The notes under the pieces were generated by a model, which was not told the DNA's origin, did not search any database, and saw only the letters and a program-made list of their open reading frames with translations. A program made the position numbers and the translations under genes. This document shows, in pieces, positions 8,011-16,789 of a stretch of 64,000 bases of DNA; within the stretch, counting starts at the first letter, position 1, and the number at the start of each line of letters is the position of its first letter. This DNA comes from Arcobacter sp. CECT 8986 (lineage in GTDB: Bacteria > Campylobacterota > Campylobacteria > Campylobacterales > Arcobacteraceae): contig NZ_PDKG01000003.1 of NCBI RefSeq assembly GCF_004116725.1, positions 186,001 through 250,000 on the forward strand. Direction: 5' to 3'.

Positions 8011-9144
8011 ATGGCAGAAAAAATAAATCTTGATGAAAATCAAAACGAAATTGTTGATGAAATAAAACTTGAATCAGATATTAATGACAATGATTCTTTA
8101 TCACTTGATAATGAAATAAAAATTGAAGAAGAACCATTAAGCGAAAGTTTAGAACCAACTCAAGAAGCAGAAGATTTAGAAAAAGAGAACTTTCAAAATA
8201 AAGAAGAAAAAGACATAAGTGAATATGCCACAGATGAAGATGACTTAAGTGATTACAAACTACAAAAAAAACAGACTAAACTTCAAAAAATATTAACTGC
8301 TGTTGCTGCTATATTATTAGTTGTACTTACTATTGGACTTATTTTATATTTTACAGGTTTTTTTGATAAGAAAAAACCTAAAAAAGAAGAGCCTAAAATT
8401 GAGCAAGTTGTAGAAAAGAAAAAATTTGATTTTAAATCAAGAGATATTGATTCTAATGAGCTAAATAAAAAATTTAATAATTTAACAAAATATGACCCAA
8501 CATTAGAAACACAAAGAATGAAAGAAGAAGCTAAAAGAAAAGCTGAAGAGGAAGCTAAGAAAAAAGAAGAAGCTGAAGCAAAAAGAATACAAGATATTGA
8601 AAATCTTAAAAAAGAGCTAGAAGAACAAAAAAAAGCTTTAGAAGATAGAAAAAATGAACTTGTAACACAAAAAGAAGAACTTTTAAAAATAAAACAAGAA
8701 CTACTTAATGAAGTAGAAAGAAAAAAAGAAGAGTTAAAAAACTTAGTTGAAAACAAAGACCAAGTGCAAGAGAAAACAACTCAAGATGAAGTTGCAGCTA
8801 CGAATCAAGAAATAGCTCAAGATGAAAATACAGATACAGTAAATACAATGCCAGAACAAACAAATCATACTGTTCCTAGCAATTCTAATAGTTTCTTACC
8901 TTTAATTAATGTAACAGTTTTAAATGGTGAGCTAACAAAAGATTATTTACAAAAAATTGAAAGAATTGACAAAAAAATACTTCTTTGTAGAGATAATAAA
9001 AACCACATAGAGATATATGTAGGTCCATATGAAATGCCAAGTGCAAGAAAAGACTTATTAAGTAAGTTTCTACAAAATGGATTTAATAAAGCTATGTTAG
9101 TTGATTTAACTAAAGAAGAGTTTAATAAAAGATGTAATTATTAG
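8011..9144 (+). CDS. Single-pass membrane protein with coiled coil and SPOR-like C-terminus
   Basis: 377 residues. An acidic cytoplasmic N-terminus (1-90) is followed by one membrane helix (about 94-118), a long Lys/Glu heptad-rich coiled coil (about 155-255), a Gln/Asn/Thr linker, and a compact C-terminal domain (about 290-377) with the pattern HIEIYVGPYEMPSARKDLLS that resembles SPOR peptidoglycan-binding domains. The layout suggests a periplasm-spanning envelope protein. Position behind flgG suggests, but does not prove, a motility or polar role. SPOR assignment is tentative. Confidence 0.7.
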   Translation: MAEKINLDENQNEIVDEIKLESDINDNDSLSLDNEIKIEEEPLSESLEPTQEAEDLEKENFQNKEEKDISEYATDEDDLSDYKLQKKQTKLQKILTAVAAILLVVLTIGLILYFTGFFDKKKPKKEEPKIEQVVEKKKFDFKSRDIDSNELNKKFNNLTKYDPTLETQRMKEEAKRKAEEEAKKKEEAEAKRIQDIENLKKELEEQKKALEDRKNELVTQKEELLKIKQELLNEVERKKEELKNLVENKDQVQEKTTQDEVAATNQEIAQDENTDTVNTMPEQTNHTVPSNSNSFLPLINVTVLNGELTKDYLQKIERIDKKILLCRDNKNHIEIYVGPYEMPSARKDLLSKFLQNGFNKAMLVDLTKEEFNKRCNY

Positions 9145-9167
9145 AAAACTTTTACGAGTTTTCTAAT
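9140..9167. terminator. Bidirectional terminator hairpin between convergent genes
   Basis: Perfect 11-bp inverted repeat ATTAGAAAACT / AGTTTTCTAAT with a 6-base loop. It overlaps the stop codons of the plus-strand membrane protein gene and the minus-strand rimM, with A/T runs on both sides, so it can serve both convergent transcripts. Confidence 0.75.
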
Positions 9168-9685
9168 ATTTCAAAACATGATTTAGTAAAAAGCTTTTTA
9201 TTTTCTATATCAACTTTAAGTATATAAACTTCAGGTAAATAAGGTATTAAAAAGTTTTTTGGTAATTCTTTTTCAACTAATTTATCATTAGTTGTTACTT
9301 CTAAATAATCACTTACTGGATATCTATGAATATCTTTTATTTTTCCCAATACTATATCGTCTTCAATCACATCACAATTAATTATATCAAACCAGAAATA
9401 CTCATCATCTTCTAAATCACAATTATCTTTTGTAACTTCTTCACTTGTAAATAGTTCTTGATTTGTTAATTTTTTTGCAATATCAATATCTTCGTAAGAT
9501 TCAAATTTTATAACACTCTTTGATTTATTAAATGAAATAACTTTTAATTGTAGGTTTTTGTTTGTAGTAAATGTAGCACCTTTTTTAAACTGTTCAGGGA
9601 AATCAGTGTCTAAATGGATTTTTAAATCTCCTTTTAGACCTACTGTTTTTCCAAGTTTTGCTACGTAAATTTTATCTTTAGACAT
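9152..9685 (-). CDS. rimM: 16S rRNA maturation factor RimM
   Basis: 177 residues. The N-terminal RimM domain begins IYVAKLGKTVGLKGDLKIHL, with the conserved G-x-K-G turn, and the C-terminal PRC-barrel part contains DDEYFWFDIINCDV and FLIPYLPEVY. RimM assists maturation of the 30S head near ribosomal protein S19. It follows khpA by 12 bases in the usual ffh-rpsP-khpA-rimM order. trmD and rplS, which often come next, are absent here. Confidence 0.94.
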   Translation of the reverse strand: MSKDKIYVAKLGKTVGLKGDLKIHLDTDFPEQFKKGATFTTNKNLQLKVISFNKSKSVIKFESYEDIDIAKKLTNQELFTSEEVTKDNCDLEDDEYFWFDIINCDVIEDDIVLGKIKDIHRYPVSDYLEVTTNDKLVEKELPKNFLIPYLPEVYILKVDIENKKLFTKSCFEILENS

Positions 9686-9697
9686 GTTTTGTTATTT

Positions 9698-9937
9698 TTA
9701 GTTTGATAACACTTGTATCTTATAAGATACACCATCTTTTGCTTTACAACCATTTGCCATTACTTTAAGTGCATTAATCATATTACCATTTTTACCAATT
9801 AATTTACCAATATCAGCGCTATTAGCTTTAATTGTTATTTCTGTAAATGTATCATCGATTTTCTCTTCTGATACATTTACTTCTTCTGGTTTACTTACGA
9901 TTAATTTGGCATAGTTTTCTATAAAATTTACTATCAT
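9698..9937 (-). CDS. khpA: KH-domain RNA-binding protein KhpA
   Basis: 79 residues consisting of one KH domain. The GxxG loop is visible as IGKLIGKNGNMINALKVMA near residues 42-60. KhpA-type proteins bind RNA and are regularly encoded between rpsP and rimM, as here (14 and 12 bases from its neighbours). Expected to act on rRNA or small RNAs in the cytoplasm. Confidence 0.9.
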   Translation of the reverse strand: MIVNFIENYAKLIVSKPEEVNVSEEKIDDTFTEITIKANSADIGKLIGKNGNMINALKVMANGCKAKDGVSYKIQVLSN

Positions 9938-9951
9938 GTGAATATGCTAAA

Positions 9952-10179
9952 TTATTTAGCAGCTAATTTTTTAACTTTTTCAGAAGGTTTAGCTCCAACA
10001 CTTAGCCAATAGTTGTATCTTTCTTCATCAATTTTTAAAACTTTTGGTTCAGATACTGGGTTGTAGTAACCAATTGATTCAATCCATCCTGAATCTCTTC
10101 TTTTTCTTGAATCTGTTACAACGATTCTATAAAATGGTTTTTTGTTTCTACCCATTCTTGTTAATCTAATTACTGTCAT
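9952..10179 (-). CDS. rpsP: 30S ribosomal protein S16
   Basis: 75 residues starting [20 protein letters not shown], the family signature, followed by [20 protein letters not shown]16 is an early-binding 30S protein. It is the first gene after ffh in a compact ribosome-biogenesis run, separated from ffh by a 90-base gap that contains a strong stem-loop. Confidence 0.97.
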   Translation of the reverse strand: MTVIRLTRMGRNKKPFYRIVVTDSRKRRDSGWIESIGYYNPVSEPKVLKIDEERYNYWLSVGAKPSEKVKKLAAK

Positions 10180-10208
10180 TTATTTTTCCTTTTAATTTTA
10201 TGTTTATA

Positions 10209-10251
10209 GTATTGAATTCTAAACTCAAATATTAAGTTTACAATTCAATAC
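10209..10251. repeat. Stem-loop between ffh and rpsP
   Basis: Inverted repeat of 17 bp with one mismatch (GTATTGAATTCTAAACT versus AGTTTACAATTCAATAC) and a 9-base loop. No T-run follows on the minus strand, so it is not an ordinary terminator. An attenuator or RNA-processing structure in the rpsP leader is possible. Confidence 0.6.
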
Positions 10252-10268
10252 TACAACTGATTATATCT

Positions 10269-11621
10269 CTATCTAGGGATTTTTGGCATTCCACCAGGTC
10301 CCATTTGAGACAACATATTTTGTAAACCTTTCATTCCACCTTTTGATGAAAGTTTCTTAGCCATTTTAGAAGCATTTTTAAATTGCTTTAAAATTTTATT
10401 AACTTGTACTTCTGATAAACCAGAACCAGTAGCAATTCTTTTCTTTCTACTTGGATTAATTAAACTTGGTTGTTCTCTCTCTTTTTGAGTCATAGAGCCA
10501 ATCATAGCTTTAATTCTTTTTATTTCATCAGAGTTTTCAAAATCCATATCTTTTAATGGTCCAGCCATTTGAGAAAGACCAGGAATCATTCCAATGATTG
10601 ATTTCATTGAACCTAATTTACTCATCATTGCAAGTTGTTCTAAAAAGTCATTAAAGTTAAATTCACCTTTTTTTATCTTTTTAGTAACTTCTTTTGCTTT
10701 TTTCTCATCTATTACTGCTGAAGTTTTTTCTGCAAGTCCTTCAATATCTCCTAAACCTAAAAGTCTAGAAACAATTCTATCAGGAATAAAAACTTCTAAA
10801 TCTGGCATTTTTTCACCAATACCAATAAATCTTAATGGAACTCCTACTTGATGAGCAATTGAAAGAGCAACCCCACCTTTTGTGTCACCATCATATTTTG
10901 ATAAAATAACTCCATCAATTCCGATTTTTTCTTTAAATGTTTCTGCTGTTTTAGTTGCATCATGACCAGTTAAAGAATCAGCAACATAGAATATCTCGTC
11001 AGGTTGGATAGAATCTCTTACATTTGCAAGTTGAGTCATTAACTCTTCATCAATTGCTAATCGACCAGCTGTATCTATTAATAAAACATCATAAAGATCT
11101 TTTTTTGCTTTTTCTTGTGCTGCTTTTGCTATTTTTACAGGATCTGTTTCATTATCATCAAAATAGATATCAACTTCAACTTGTGCAGCAATTTGTTTAA
11201 GTTGTTCAACCGCTGCTAATCTTTGTAAGTCACAAGCTGCAACTAATACTTTTTTCTTTCTTGTTTTTAAATAGTTTGCTAATTTACCTGTTGTTGTTGT
11301 TTTACCAGAACCTTGAAGTCCTGTCATTAATATTGTTGTTGGAGGAGTGTTTGAAAATACGAAACCTTGGTTACCCTCAGTTGTAAGAACTTTTGTTAAT
11401 TGATTTTTAAGTGCATTTACAAAAGAGTCTTGTCCTATTCCATTCTTTTTTGTTTCTAATTCAACTTCTGTAACTAACTCTTTTGTTGTTTTATGGTGAA
11501 TATCAGCTTTTAATAAAGACTTTTTTAATTCTGCCGTTGCTTTTTTTAATGCTGCTGCATCATCTTGATGTCTAATTTTATTAATTGCGTTTTTCAGTGA
11601 GCCTGTTATTGAATCAAACAA
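10269..11621 (-). CDS. ffh: Signal recognition particle protein Ffh
   Basis: 450 residues. N domain, then the G domain with MTGLQGSGKTTTTGKLANYL (Walker A, near residue 105), DTAGR, and the TKGGVALSI and GIGEKMPDLE motifs, then the methionine-rich M domain ending GGMKGLQNMLSQMGPGGMPK. Ffh with 4.5S RNA targets nascent membrane proteins to FtsY. It is oriented with rpsP, khpA and rimM downstream. The 4.5S RNA gene was not seen in the window. Confidence 0.98.
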   Translation of the reverse strand: MFDSITGSLKNAINKIRHQDDAAALKKATAELKKSLLKADIHHKTTKELVTEVELETKKNGIGQDSFVNALKNQLTKVLTTEGNQGFVFSNTPPTTILMTGLQGSGKTTTTGKLANYLKTRKKKVLVAACDLQRLAAVEQLKQIAAQVEVDIYFDDNETDPVKIAKAAQEKAKKDLYDVLLIDTAGRLAIDEELMTQLANVRDSIQPDEIFYVADSLTGHDATKTAETFKEKIGIDGVILSKYDGDTKGGVALSIAHQVGVPLRFIGIGEKMPDLEVFIPDRIVSRLLGLGDIEGLAEKTSAVIDEKKAKEVTKKIKKGEFNFNDFLEQLAMMSKLGSMKSIIGMIPGLSQMAGPLKDMDFENSDEIKRIKAMIGSMTQKEREQPSLINPSRKKRIATGSGLSEVQVNKILKQFKNASKMAKKLSSKGGMKGLQNMLSQMGPGGMPKIPR

Positions 11622-11726
11622 AATAAATCTCCAAACTTTTTTAAATTTTGTGGATTTTACTGTTTGTTAACTTTAAAGTAGTTTAAAAGGGGTATACTTT
11701 AAGTTTAATTTTATTTTTATAGTTTT

Positions 11727-11758
11727 ACAAATCCCTAAATTAAGGGATTTGTATTTTT
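11727..11758 (+). terminator. Hairpin with T-run oriented to the plus strand
   Basis: ACAAATCCCT / AGGGATTTGT, a 10-bp perfect stem with a 6-base loop, followed on the plus strand by ATTTTTT. It has the form of a rho-independent terminator for plus-strand transcription, yet both flanking genes are on the minus strand. It may end an antisense transcript or act as a leader structure for ffh. Confidence 0.5.
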
Positions 11759-11773
11759 TAAGAAGCTTAAATT

Positions 11774-12517
11774 TTAATTAAAGTCAAACACTTTAAATTC
11801 TTTTGGTTCAGGTGCTTCAAATGTATAATCTAAGATTTTAGTAATTTTTGAATGTAATAACACTCTATTAACATTAGGATTAGTTTTTCCATAAATTCCA
11901 TCACCAATAATTGGAAAACCAATATGATTTAAATGTACTCTAATTTGGTGTGTTCTACCTGTATCAATTACCACTTTTATTTTTGATTTATGACCTTCAA
12001 CAAACATGGGATATACAGTAGTAGTTGCAGGCTTACCTTTTTTATCAATTTTTGATTTGGCAACACCTTTATTTTTAATTGTTAAAATTGGTTTATCAAC
12101 TACAACTTCATCAATAACTTTACCTTCAACAATTGCAACATACTCTTTATATACTCTGTTTTCTTTAAACTCTTTAATAGCTTTTTTTTGAAAGTCTTCA
12201 TTTTTAGCAAAAAGCATTACACCACTTGTCTCTTTATCTAATCTATTTAATAAAAAGAAATCTTCATATTTTTTTTGAATCTCATCAGTTGTCATATATG
12301 CAGGTTTATCAATTGCTAATATATCATCATCTTGAAATATAATATCTATTTTTGCAAGTTTTTTTACAGTGAATTTTGTATTCTCTTTTATTTCACCTCT
12401 TGCAATTAAAATCTTTTTTCCATTAGCTCTTACTAATCCTCTATCTATTAACTCTTTTGCTTTTGAGTTTGAGATTCTCTCTTGTTTTGCTAAAAGTTTG
12501 TACGCTTTATCATACAT
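11774..12517 (-). CDS. RluA/RluD-family rRNA pseudouridine synthase
   Basis: 247 residues. An N-terminal S4-like RNA-binding segment (KQERISNSKAKELIDRGLVR, about 11-30) precedes the catalytic domain with the family signature LNRLDKETSGVMLFAKN (catalytic Asp near residue 95) and TGRTHQIRVHLNHIGFPIIG. It isomerises specific uridines in 23S rRNA. The start overlaps the waaA stop by 8 bases. Which uridine it modifies cannot be read from sequence. Confidence 0.88.
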   Translation of the reverse strand: MYDKAYKLLAKQERISNSKAKELIDRGLVRANGKKILIARGEIKENTKFTVKKLAKIDIIFQDDDILAIDKPAYMTTDEIQKKYEDFFLLNRLDKETSGVMLFAKNEDFQKKAIKEFKENRVYKEYVAIVEGKVIDEVVVDKPILTIKNKGVAKSKIDKKGKPATTTVYPMFVEGHKSKIKVVIDTGRTHQIRVHLNHIGFPIIGDGIYGKTNPNVNRVLLHSKITKILDYTFEAPEPKEFKVFDFN

Positions 12518-13655
12518 TATTTAATTCCTTTATAATAGGCTCTAAAGAGCCTGCTTTTGCTAATTTTGGTTTTTTTAATTCATTACATTTTGATAAATAC
12601 TCTTTTAATTGATTATTTTCAATAATATAATAATTATCAATACATTCAAAAAGTGATTTTTGATTAAAAATCTCTTTACCACTTATTATTTTACATCCAA
12701 AAAATGCAGGCTCTACTGGATTGTGTCCACCAATTTTTTCAAATGCACCACCTAGTATCACAACATCGGAAATTGCATAAATATTATTTAGCTCTCCCAT
12801 TTTATCTACAAGAATTATATCAGAATTAAAGTCTTCTTGTTGTGAAAATCTATGATGTTTAAGATTATTCTTTTTACAAAAATTTTCTATTAGTTTATTT
12901 ACTTTTTCAAATCTTTCTGGATGCCTTGGAACAATCACTAACTTACCAAATTTTCTATCATAAGAATTTAGTATTAACTCTTCCTCATTTTCATGAGTAC
13001 TTCCAGCAGTAATTAATGTCTCACTAACTTTTTCAAACTTTTTTGTAATTTTTGGAAGTTGAGCAAGTTTGATATTTCCAATCACTTCAATATTTTTTGC
13101 ACCTAAATACTCAAGTCTTTGCTTATCAACTTCACTTTGTGCAAATACTTTATCAATGTTTTTAAAAATAAACTTATAAAACCATCTCATTTTTTTATAT
13201 GAGTTATATGATTTGTCTGAAATTCTTGCATTTATCAAAAAGGTTTTTGCTTTTTTTCTTTTTGCACATAAAAATAACATAAACCAAAGTTCTGCTTCCA
13301 TTACAACTAATGCTTTTTGTCTATTAATCCAAAATGGCAAAAATATTTCATATGGTAAATATCTTACATTACTTGAATGCTTTGAAGCTTCTTCAAATCC
13401 TGTATTTGTTATCACTGATAGATTACAATCACTAAACTCATTAATTAAAGGTTTTATTGCAATTGTTTCACCCATTGAACAACTATGAAACCATATTTTA
13501 TCTCTGTTTTCAAATTTTGGATTATTTTTTAAAAAAAATTTTGCTGGGATTGCTATTTGATACTTTTTATTTCTTAATTTTAATAAAATAAGAGGCATAG
13601 CAATTATATAAATAATAACTGCTAATATATAATAAAAAAATGAAAAGAGGCTCAA
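12510..13655 (-). CDS. waaA: 3-deoxy-D-manno-octulosonic acid (Kdo) transferase
   Basis: 381 residues. A short N-terminal membrane anchor (about 1-24) is followed by a GT30/GT-B fold with IWFHSCSMGETIAIKPLI, VVMEAELWFMLF, the VPRHPERF motif near residue 255, and GGHNPVEPAFFGCKII near residue 315. WaaA adds Kdo to lipid A precursors at the inner membrane. It overlaps the pseudouridine synthase by 8 bases and is 2 bases from the upstream flgZ-like gene, suggesting one operon. Confidence 0.93.
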   Translation of the reverse strand: MSLFSFFYYILAVIIYIIAMPLILLKLRNKKYQIAIPAKFFLKNNPKFENRDKIWFHSCSMGETIAIKPLINEFSDCNLSVITNTGFEEASKHSSNVRYLPYEIFLPFWINRQKALVVMEAELWFMLFLCAKRKKAKTFLINARISDKSYNSYKKMRWFYKFIFKNIDKVFAQSEVDKQRLEYLGAKNIEVIGNIKLAQLPKITKKFEKVSETLITAGSTHENEEELILNSYDRKFGKLVIVPRHPERFEKVNKLIENFCKKNNLKHHRFSQQEDFNSDIILVDKMGELNNIYAISDVVILGGAFEKIGGHNPVEPAFFGCKIISGKEIFNQKSLFECIDNYYIIENNQLKEYLSKCNELKKPKLAKAGSLEPIIKELNNV

Positions 13656-13657
13656 GA

Positions 13658-14377
13658 TTAAGCCTCTACAGTTTCATCTTCTTTATAAAGGATTCTTCCA
13701 CAATGAGGACAATTTATTATCTCATCTGATTTAATAACTTCTGCATAAGTTTTGTCATTAATTTTCATAAAACATCCATAACAAGCTTGTTTTTTAACTG
13801 GAACAACAGCAGTATCTTTTGCCCATCTTTTAATTTTTTCATAGAAAGTTAAAATTTTGTTATCAAATTTTTCTAAAAGTTCACTTCTATCTTGATAAAC
13901 AGAATTTCTCTCTTTATTAATGTCTTCAATTTTTTCATCAACAGCAACTTGAATCTCTTTAATTGATTCTTCTTCTTCTGTTAATTTTTCTTGAAACTCT
14001 TTTAATTGAGCCTCTTTTTCTTCTGTAATTTCATCAAGTCTTTCAATCTCTTCATTTGCAAAAGAGATTTGCTCTTTTGTAATTTCTTCTTCTAATTGTA
14101 ACGCTTTTAACTCTTTTTCATTTTGAACTTCATTATGTTTTCTTGAAATATCATCTAACTTAGTTTTTAATTCTGCTAAGTGAATGTTATTTTTAGTTCT
14201 TTTTGATTTAACATCATCAATTTGTGCATATGTATCATTAATTGATGTTTTAATAGCTTCTGCTGTCTCTACAAAAGTAGCTAATTTTGCTTTTTCATTC
14301 TCAATTTGAGGTTCAAACATACTAATTTTAGTATCAAACTTAGATAATTTAACTAGATCCTCTAAATATTTATTCAA
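13658..14377 (-). CDS. flgZ: Coiled-coil zinc-ribbon protein, HP0958/FlgZ type
   Basis: 239 residues: a long coiled coil (about 15-175) and a C-terminal zinc ribbon with CYGC near residue 199 and CPHCGR near residue 223. The architecture matches Helicobacter HP0958 (FlgZ), which binds RpoN and flagellin mRNA. Because this genome encodes RpoN inside its nif cluster, the possible partner is of interest. It overlaps the NIF3-family gene upstream by 8 bases. Family match is good; function in this organism is inferred. Confidence 0.82.
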   Translation of the reverse strand: MNKYLEDLVKLSKFDTKISMFEPQIENEKAKLATFVETAEAIKTSINDTYAQIDDVKSKRTKNNIHLAELKTKLDDISRKHNEVQNEKELKALQLEEEITKEQISFANEEIERLDEITEEKEAQLKEFQEKLTEEEESIKEIQVAVDEKIEDINKERNSVYQDRSELLEKFDNKILTFYEKIKRWAKDTAVVPVKKQACYGCFMKINDKTYAEVIKSDEIINCPHCGRILYKEDETVEA

Positions 14378-15146
14378 CTGTTTCTCCTTGTATACAAAAC
14401 TTAAATGGATTTTTCGAAGCTGATATTATAGCTTTTAATTTATTTTTTTTCAAATTTTTTTCTAATAGTCCCATTAAAAGGGTATTAAAATACTTTTCAC
14501 TTTCATAATGTCTTATATCAATTAAAGATATTCCTCTAGATTTTGCATCCATTGCTTCATGATACTTAATATCACCAGTTAAATAACAATCCGCATCTAC
14601 TTCACTTAATAAAGACATACCAGCACCAGTAACTATTCCTACTTTTTTTACTACTTGATTACACTTTACAACATTAGTTGATTTAATTCCTAATTTAGAT
14701 GTAATATCTTTTGCAAAAGTATCAAAATCTTTATCTACATTTGCATAAAGTATAAAATCGTTTATGTCATCTTTTTCTATTACATCTAATTTCAAAACCT
14801 CTTTTGCAACATACTCATTTAGATGAGTTTTATCAATGTTTGTATGCATTGAGATTAAAGATATATTTTTTTTGATTAGTACTCTTAATAACTTAGTACA
14901 ATAATCATCAAAATTTATCTTTTTAAGAGGAGAAAAGATTAATGGATGATGAGTGATAATAAGAGAATTTTCATCTACTTCATCTAAAAACTCTTCATCC
15001 AAATCAATACTTATATATACTTTTTCTACTTCATCTTCTTTATTACCAACTAATAGTCCACTATTGTCCCATTTTTCTTGTAAATAAAAAGGTGAAATCT
15101 TATCTAAAATATTATAAATATCAATTACTTTCAATTTATCTTCCAA
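14370..15146 (-). CDS. NIF3/YbgI-family dinuclear metal protein
   Basis: 258 residues of the NIF3 fold (name unrelated to nitrogen fixation). Motifs include [10 protein letters not shown] near residue 26, [10 protein letters not shown] near residue 63 with paired metal-binding histidines, MHTNID near residue 100, and [17 protein letters not shown] near residue 185. Members bind two metal ions and have been linked to GTP cyclohydrolase-like activity. It overlaps glyQ by 11 bases and the flgZ-like gene by 8, so all three are probably coupled. Confidence 0.88.
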   Translation of the reverse strand: MEDKLKVIDIYNILDKISPFYLQEKWDNSGLLVGNKEDEVEKVYISIDLDEEFLDEVDENSLIITHHPLIFSPLKKINFDDYCTKLLRVLIKKNISLISMHTNIDKTHLNEYVAKEVLKLDVIEKDDINDFILYANVDKDFDTFAKDITSKLGIKSTNVVKCNQVVKKVGIVTGAGMSLLSEVDADCYLTGDIKYHEAMDAKSRGISLIDIRHYESEKYFNTLLMGLLEKNLKKNKLKAIISASKNPFKFCIQGETVE

Positions 15147-16017
15147 CTCTTTTTAATCTATCTTGTTCTTGTTCTTTGTATAAAACTGCACAACCTTGCG
15201 CTAATTCTCTTACTTTTAAAATATAATTTTGTCTTTCAGTAACAGAAATTGCTTTTCTTGCATCTAAAGTATTAAATGCATGAGAAGCTAACATACATTG
15301 GTCATATGCAGGTAAAGGAAGTCCTGCTTCAAGACAAGATTTACACTCATTGAAAGCATCATCAAAATGTTTAAACAACATTTCAGTATTTGCTACTTCA
15401 AAGTTGTATTTAGAGAATTCGTACTCTCCTTCTTTATGAACATCCGCATATGTTGTTTTTCCATGTTTATTTTCATTCCAAACAATATCAAATACAGAAT
15501 CAACACCTTGTAAATACATTGCAAGTCTTTCAGTACCATAAGTAATTTCAACTGCAACAGGGTCACAAGCTAATCCACCAACTTGTTGGAAATATGTAAA
15601 TTGAGTAACTTCCATACCATCTAGCCATACTTCCCAACCAAGTCCCCAAGCTCCAAGAGTTGGAGATTCCCAGTTATCTTCTACAAATCTAATATCATGT
15701 TTTGAAATATCTAATCCTAAATACTCCAATGATTGTAAATATAAATCTTGAATATTTTCTGGACTTGGTTTTATTAATACTTGGAATTGATAATAAGCTC
15801 CCAATCTATTTGGATTTTCTCCATATCTTCCATCTGTTGGTCTTCTACTTGGTGCAACATAAGCTGTACTCCAAGGTGTTGAGTCTAAACTTCTTAATAA
15901 AGTAGCTGGGTGAAATGTTCCTGCTCCTGCTGGAATATCATATGGTTGAACAATATTGCATCCTTGTTCAGCCCAGAATTGTTGAAGTTTTAATAACATA
16001 TTTGAAAATGTAATCAT
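15136..16017 (-). CDS. glyQ: Glycyl-tRNA synthetase alpha subunit
   Basis: 293 residues. Strong family signatures: [39 protein letters not shown], and [19 protein letters not shown]. GlyQ is the catalytic subunit of the alpha2beta2 glycyl-tRNA synthetase; glyS is not in the window. The gene follows the glutaredoxin gene with no intergenic space. Confidence 0.98.
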   Translation of the reverse strand: MITFSNMLLKLQQFWAEQGCNIVQPYDIPAGAGTFHPATLLRSLDSTPWSTAYVAPSRRPTDGRYGENPNRLGAYYQFQVLIKPSPENIQDLYLQSLEYLGLDISKHDIRFVEDNWESPTLGAWGLGWEVWLDGMEVTQFTYFQQVGGLACDPVAVEITYGTERLAMYLQGVDSVFDIVWNENKHGKTTYADVHKEGEYEFSKYNFEVANTEMLFKHFDDAFNECKSCLEAGLPLPAYDQCMLASHAFNTLDARKAISVTERQNYILKVRELAQGCAVLYKEQEQDRLKRVGR

Positions 16018-16251
16018 CTATTTAATCCCTAATTCTTTATTTATTTTTTCTTTATCAAAACCACAGATCCAACGATTTCCTATTAAAACCACAGGAGCGC
16101 CATTACATCCATGCTTTTGACAATCTTTTAATGCTTGTTTGTTTCTTGATACGTCAATTTGATTGTATCTTATATTTTTAGATTTAAAGTAAGCTTTAGC
16201 CTTATCACACCATTTACAATTAGGTATAGTAAATAGTGCGACAGGTTTCAT
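16018..16251 (-). CDS. Glutaredoxin-like protein
   Basis: 77 residues with a thioredoxin-fold layout. The redox motif CKWC sits at about residues 11-14 and is followed by DKAKAYFKSKNIRYNQIDV; the cis-proline region is GAPVVLIGNRWICGFDKE. Expected to be a small cytoplasmic disulfide or glutathione-linked reductase. It lies between purE and glyQ in the same direction, one base from each. Confidence 0.88.
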   Translation of the reverse strand: MKPVALFTIPNCKWCDKAKAYFKSKNIRYNQIDVSRNKQALKDCQKHGCNGAPVVLIGNRWICGFDKEKINKELGIK

Positions 16252-16252
16252 A

Positions 16253-16747
16253 TTATAAAATAACTTCTATTTCTTTAGAATCTGCTTCAACAGCTTTTGA
16301 CTTAACGATTCTATCTTCTTTAAGTTTAACTGCTAATTCTTTATCAGAAATTGCTAAAATTTGCATAGCTAAATATGCAGCATTAACAGCTCCTGCTTTA
16401 CCTAAAGCAAGTGTAGCTACTGGCATACCAGAAGGCATTTGAACAGTAGAAAGCATTGCATCCATCCCATCCATTGCTCCACCTTTCATTGGAACACCAA
16501 TAACAGGTTTAGTTGTAGTTGCAGCTAATGCACCAGCTAAGTGAGCAGCCATACCAGCAGCAGCGATAAATGCGATAGCACCTTTTTCTTCTGCATTTTT
16601 AACATACTCTTTAGTTCTTTCTGGACTTCTGTGAGCTGAAGAGATAATCATCTCATAATTTACATCAAATTTTTCAAATGTATCAGCACAGTTTTTCATA
16701 ACTTCATAATCTGACTTACTTCCCATTATTATAGAAACAAAGCTCAT
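16253..16747 (-). CDS. purE: N5-carboxyaminoimidazole ribonucleotide mutase
   Basis: 164 residues, the usual class I PurE length. Motifs: VSIIMGSKSDYEVMKNCADT at the N-terminus, the active-site SAHRSPERT near residue 41, and AAAGMAAHLAGALAATTTKP. It converts N5-CAIR to CAIR in purine synthesis; PurK is not nearby. It heads the purE-glutaredoxin-glyQ run. Confidence 0.96.
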   Translation of the reverse strand: MSFVSIIMGSKSDYEVMKNCADTFEKFDVNYEMIISSAHRSPERTKEYVKNAEEKGAIAFIAAAGMAAHLAGALAATTTKPVIGVPMKGGAMDGMDAMLSTVQMPSGMPVATLALGKAGAVNAAYLAMQILAISDKELAVKLKEDRIVKSKAVEADSKEIEVIL

Positions 16748-16789
16748 TTTTTTCCTTATTAATTTTTTTGGTATTATATTTTATCTAAT

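Noticed and set aside
8283-8756. 157-codon minus-strand Ser/Phe-rich frame
   Set aside because: Antisense of the Lys/Glu coiled coil of the membrane protein gene; an artefact of AAA/GAA repeats.
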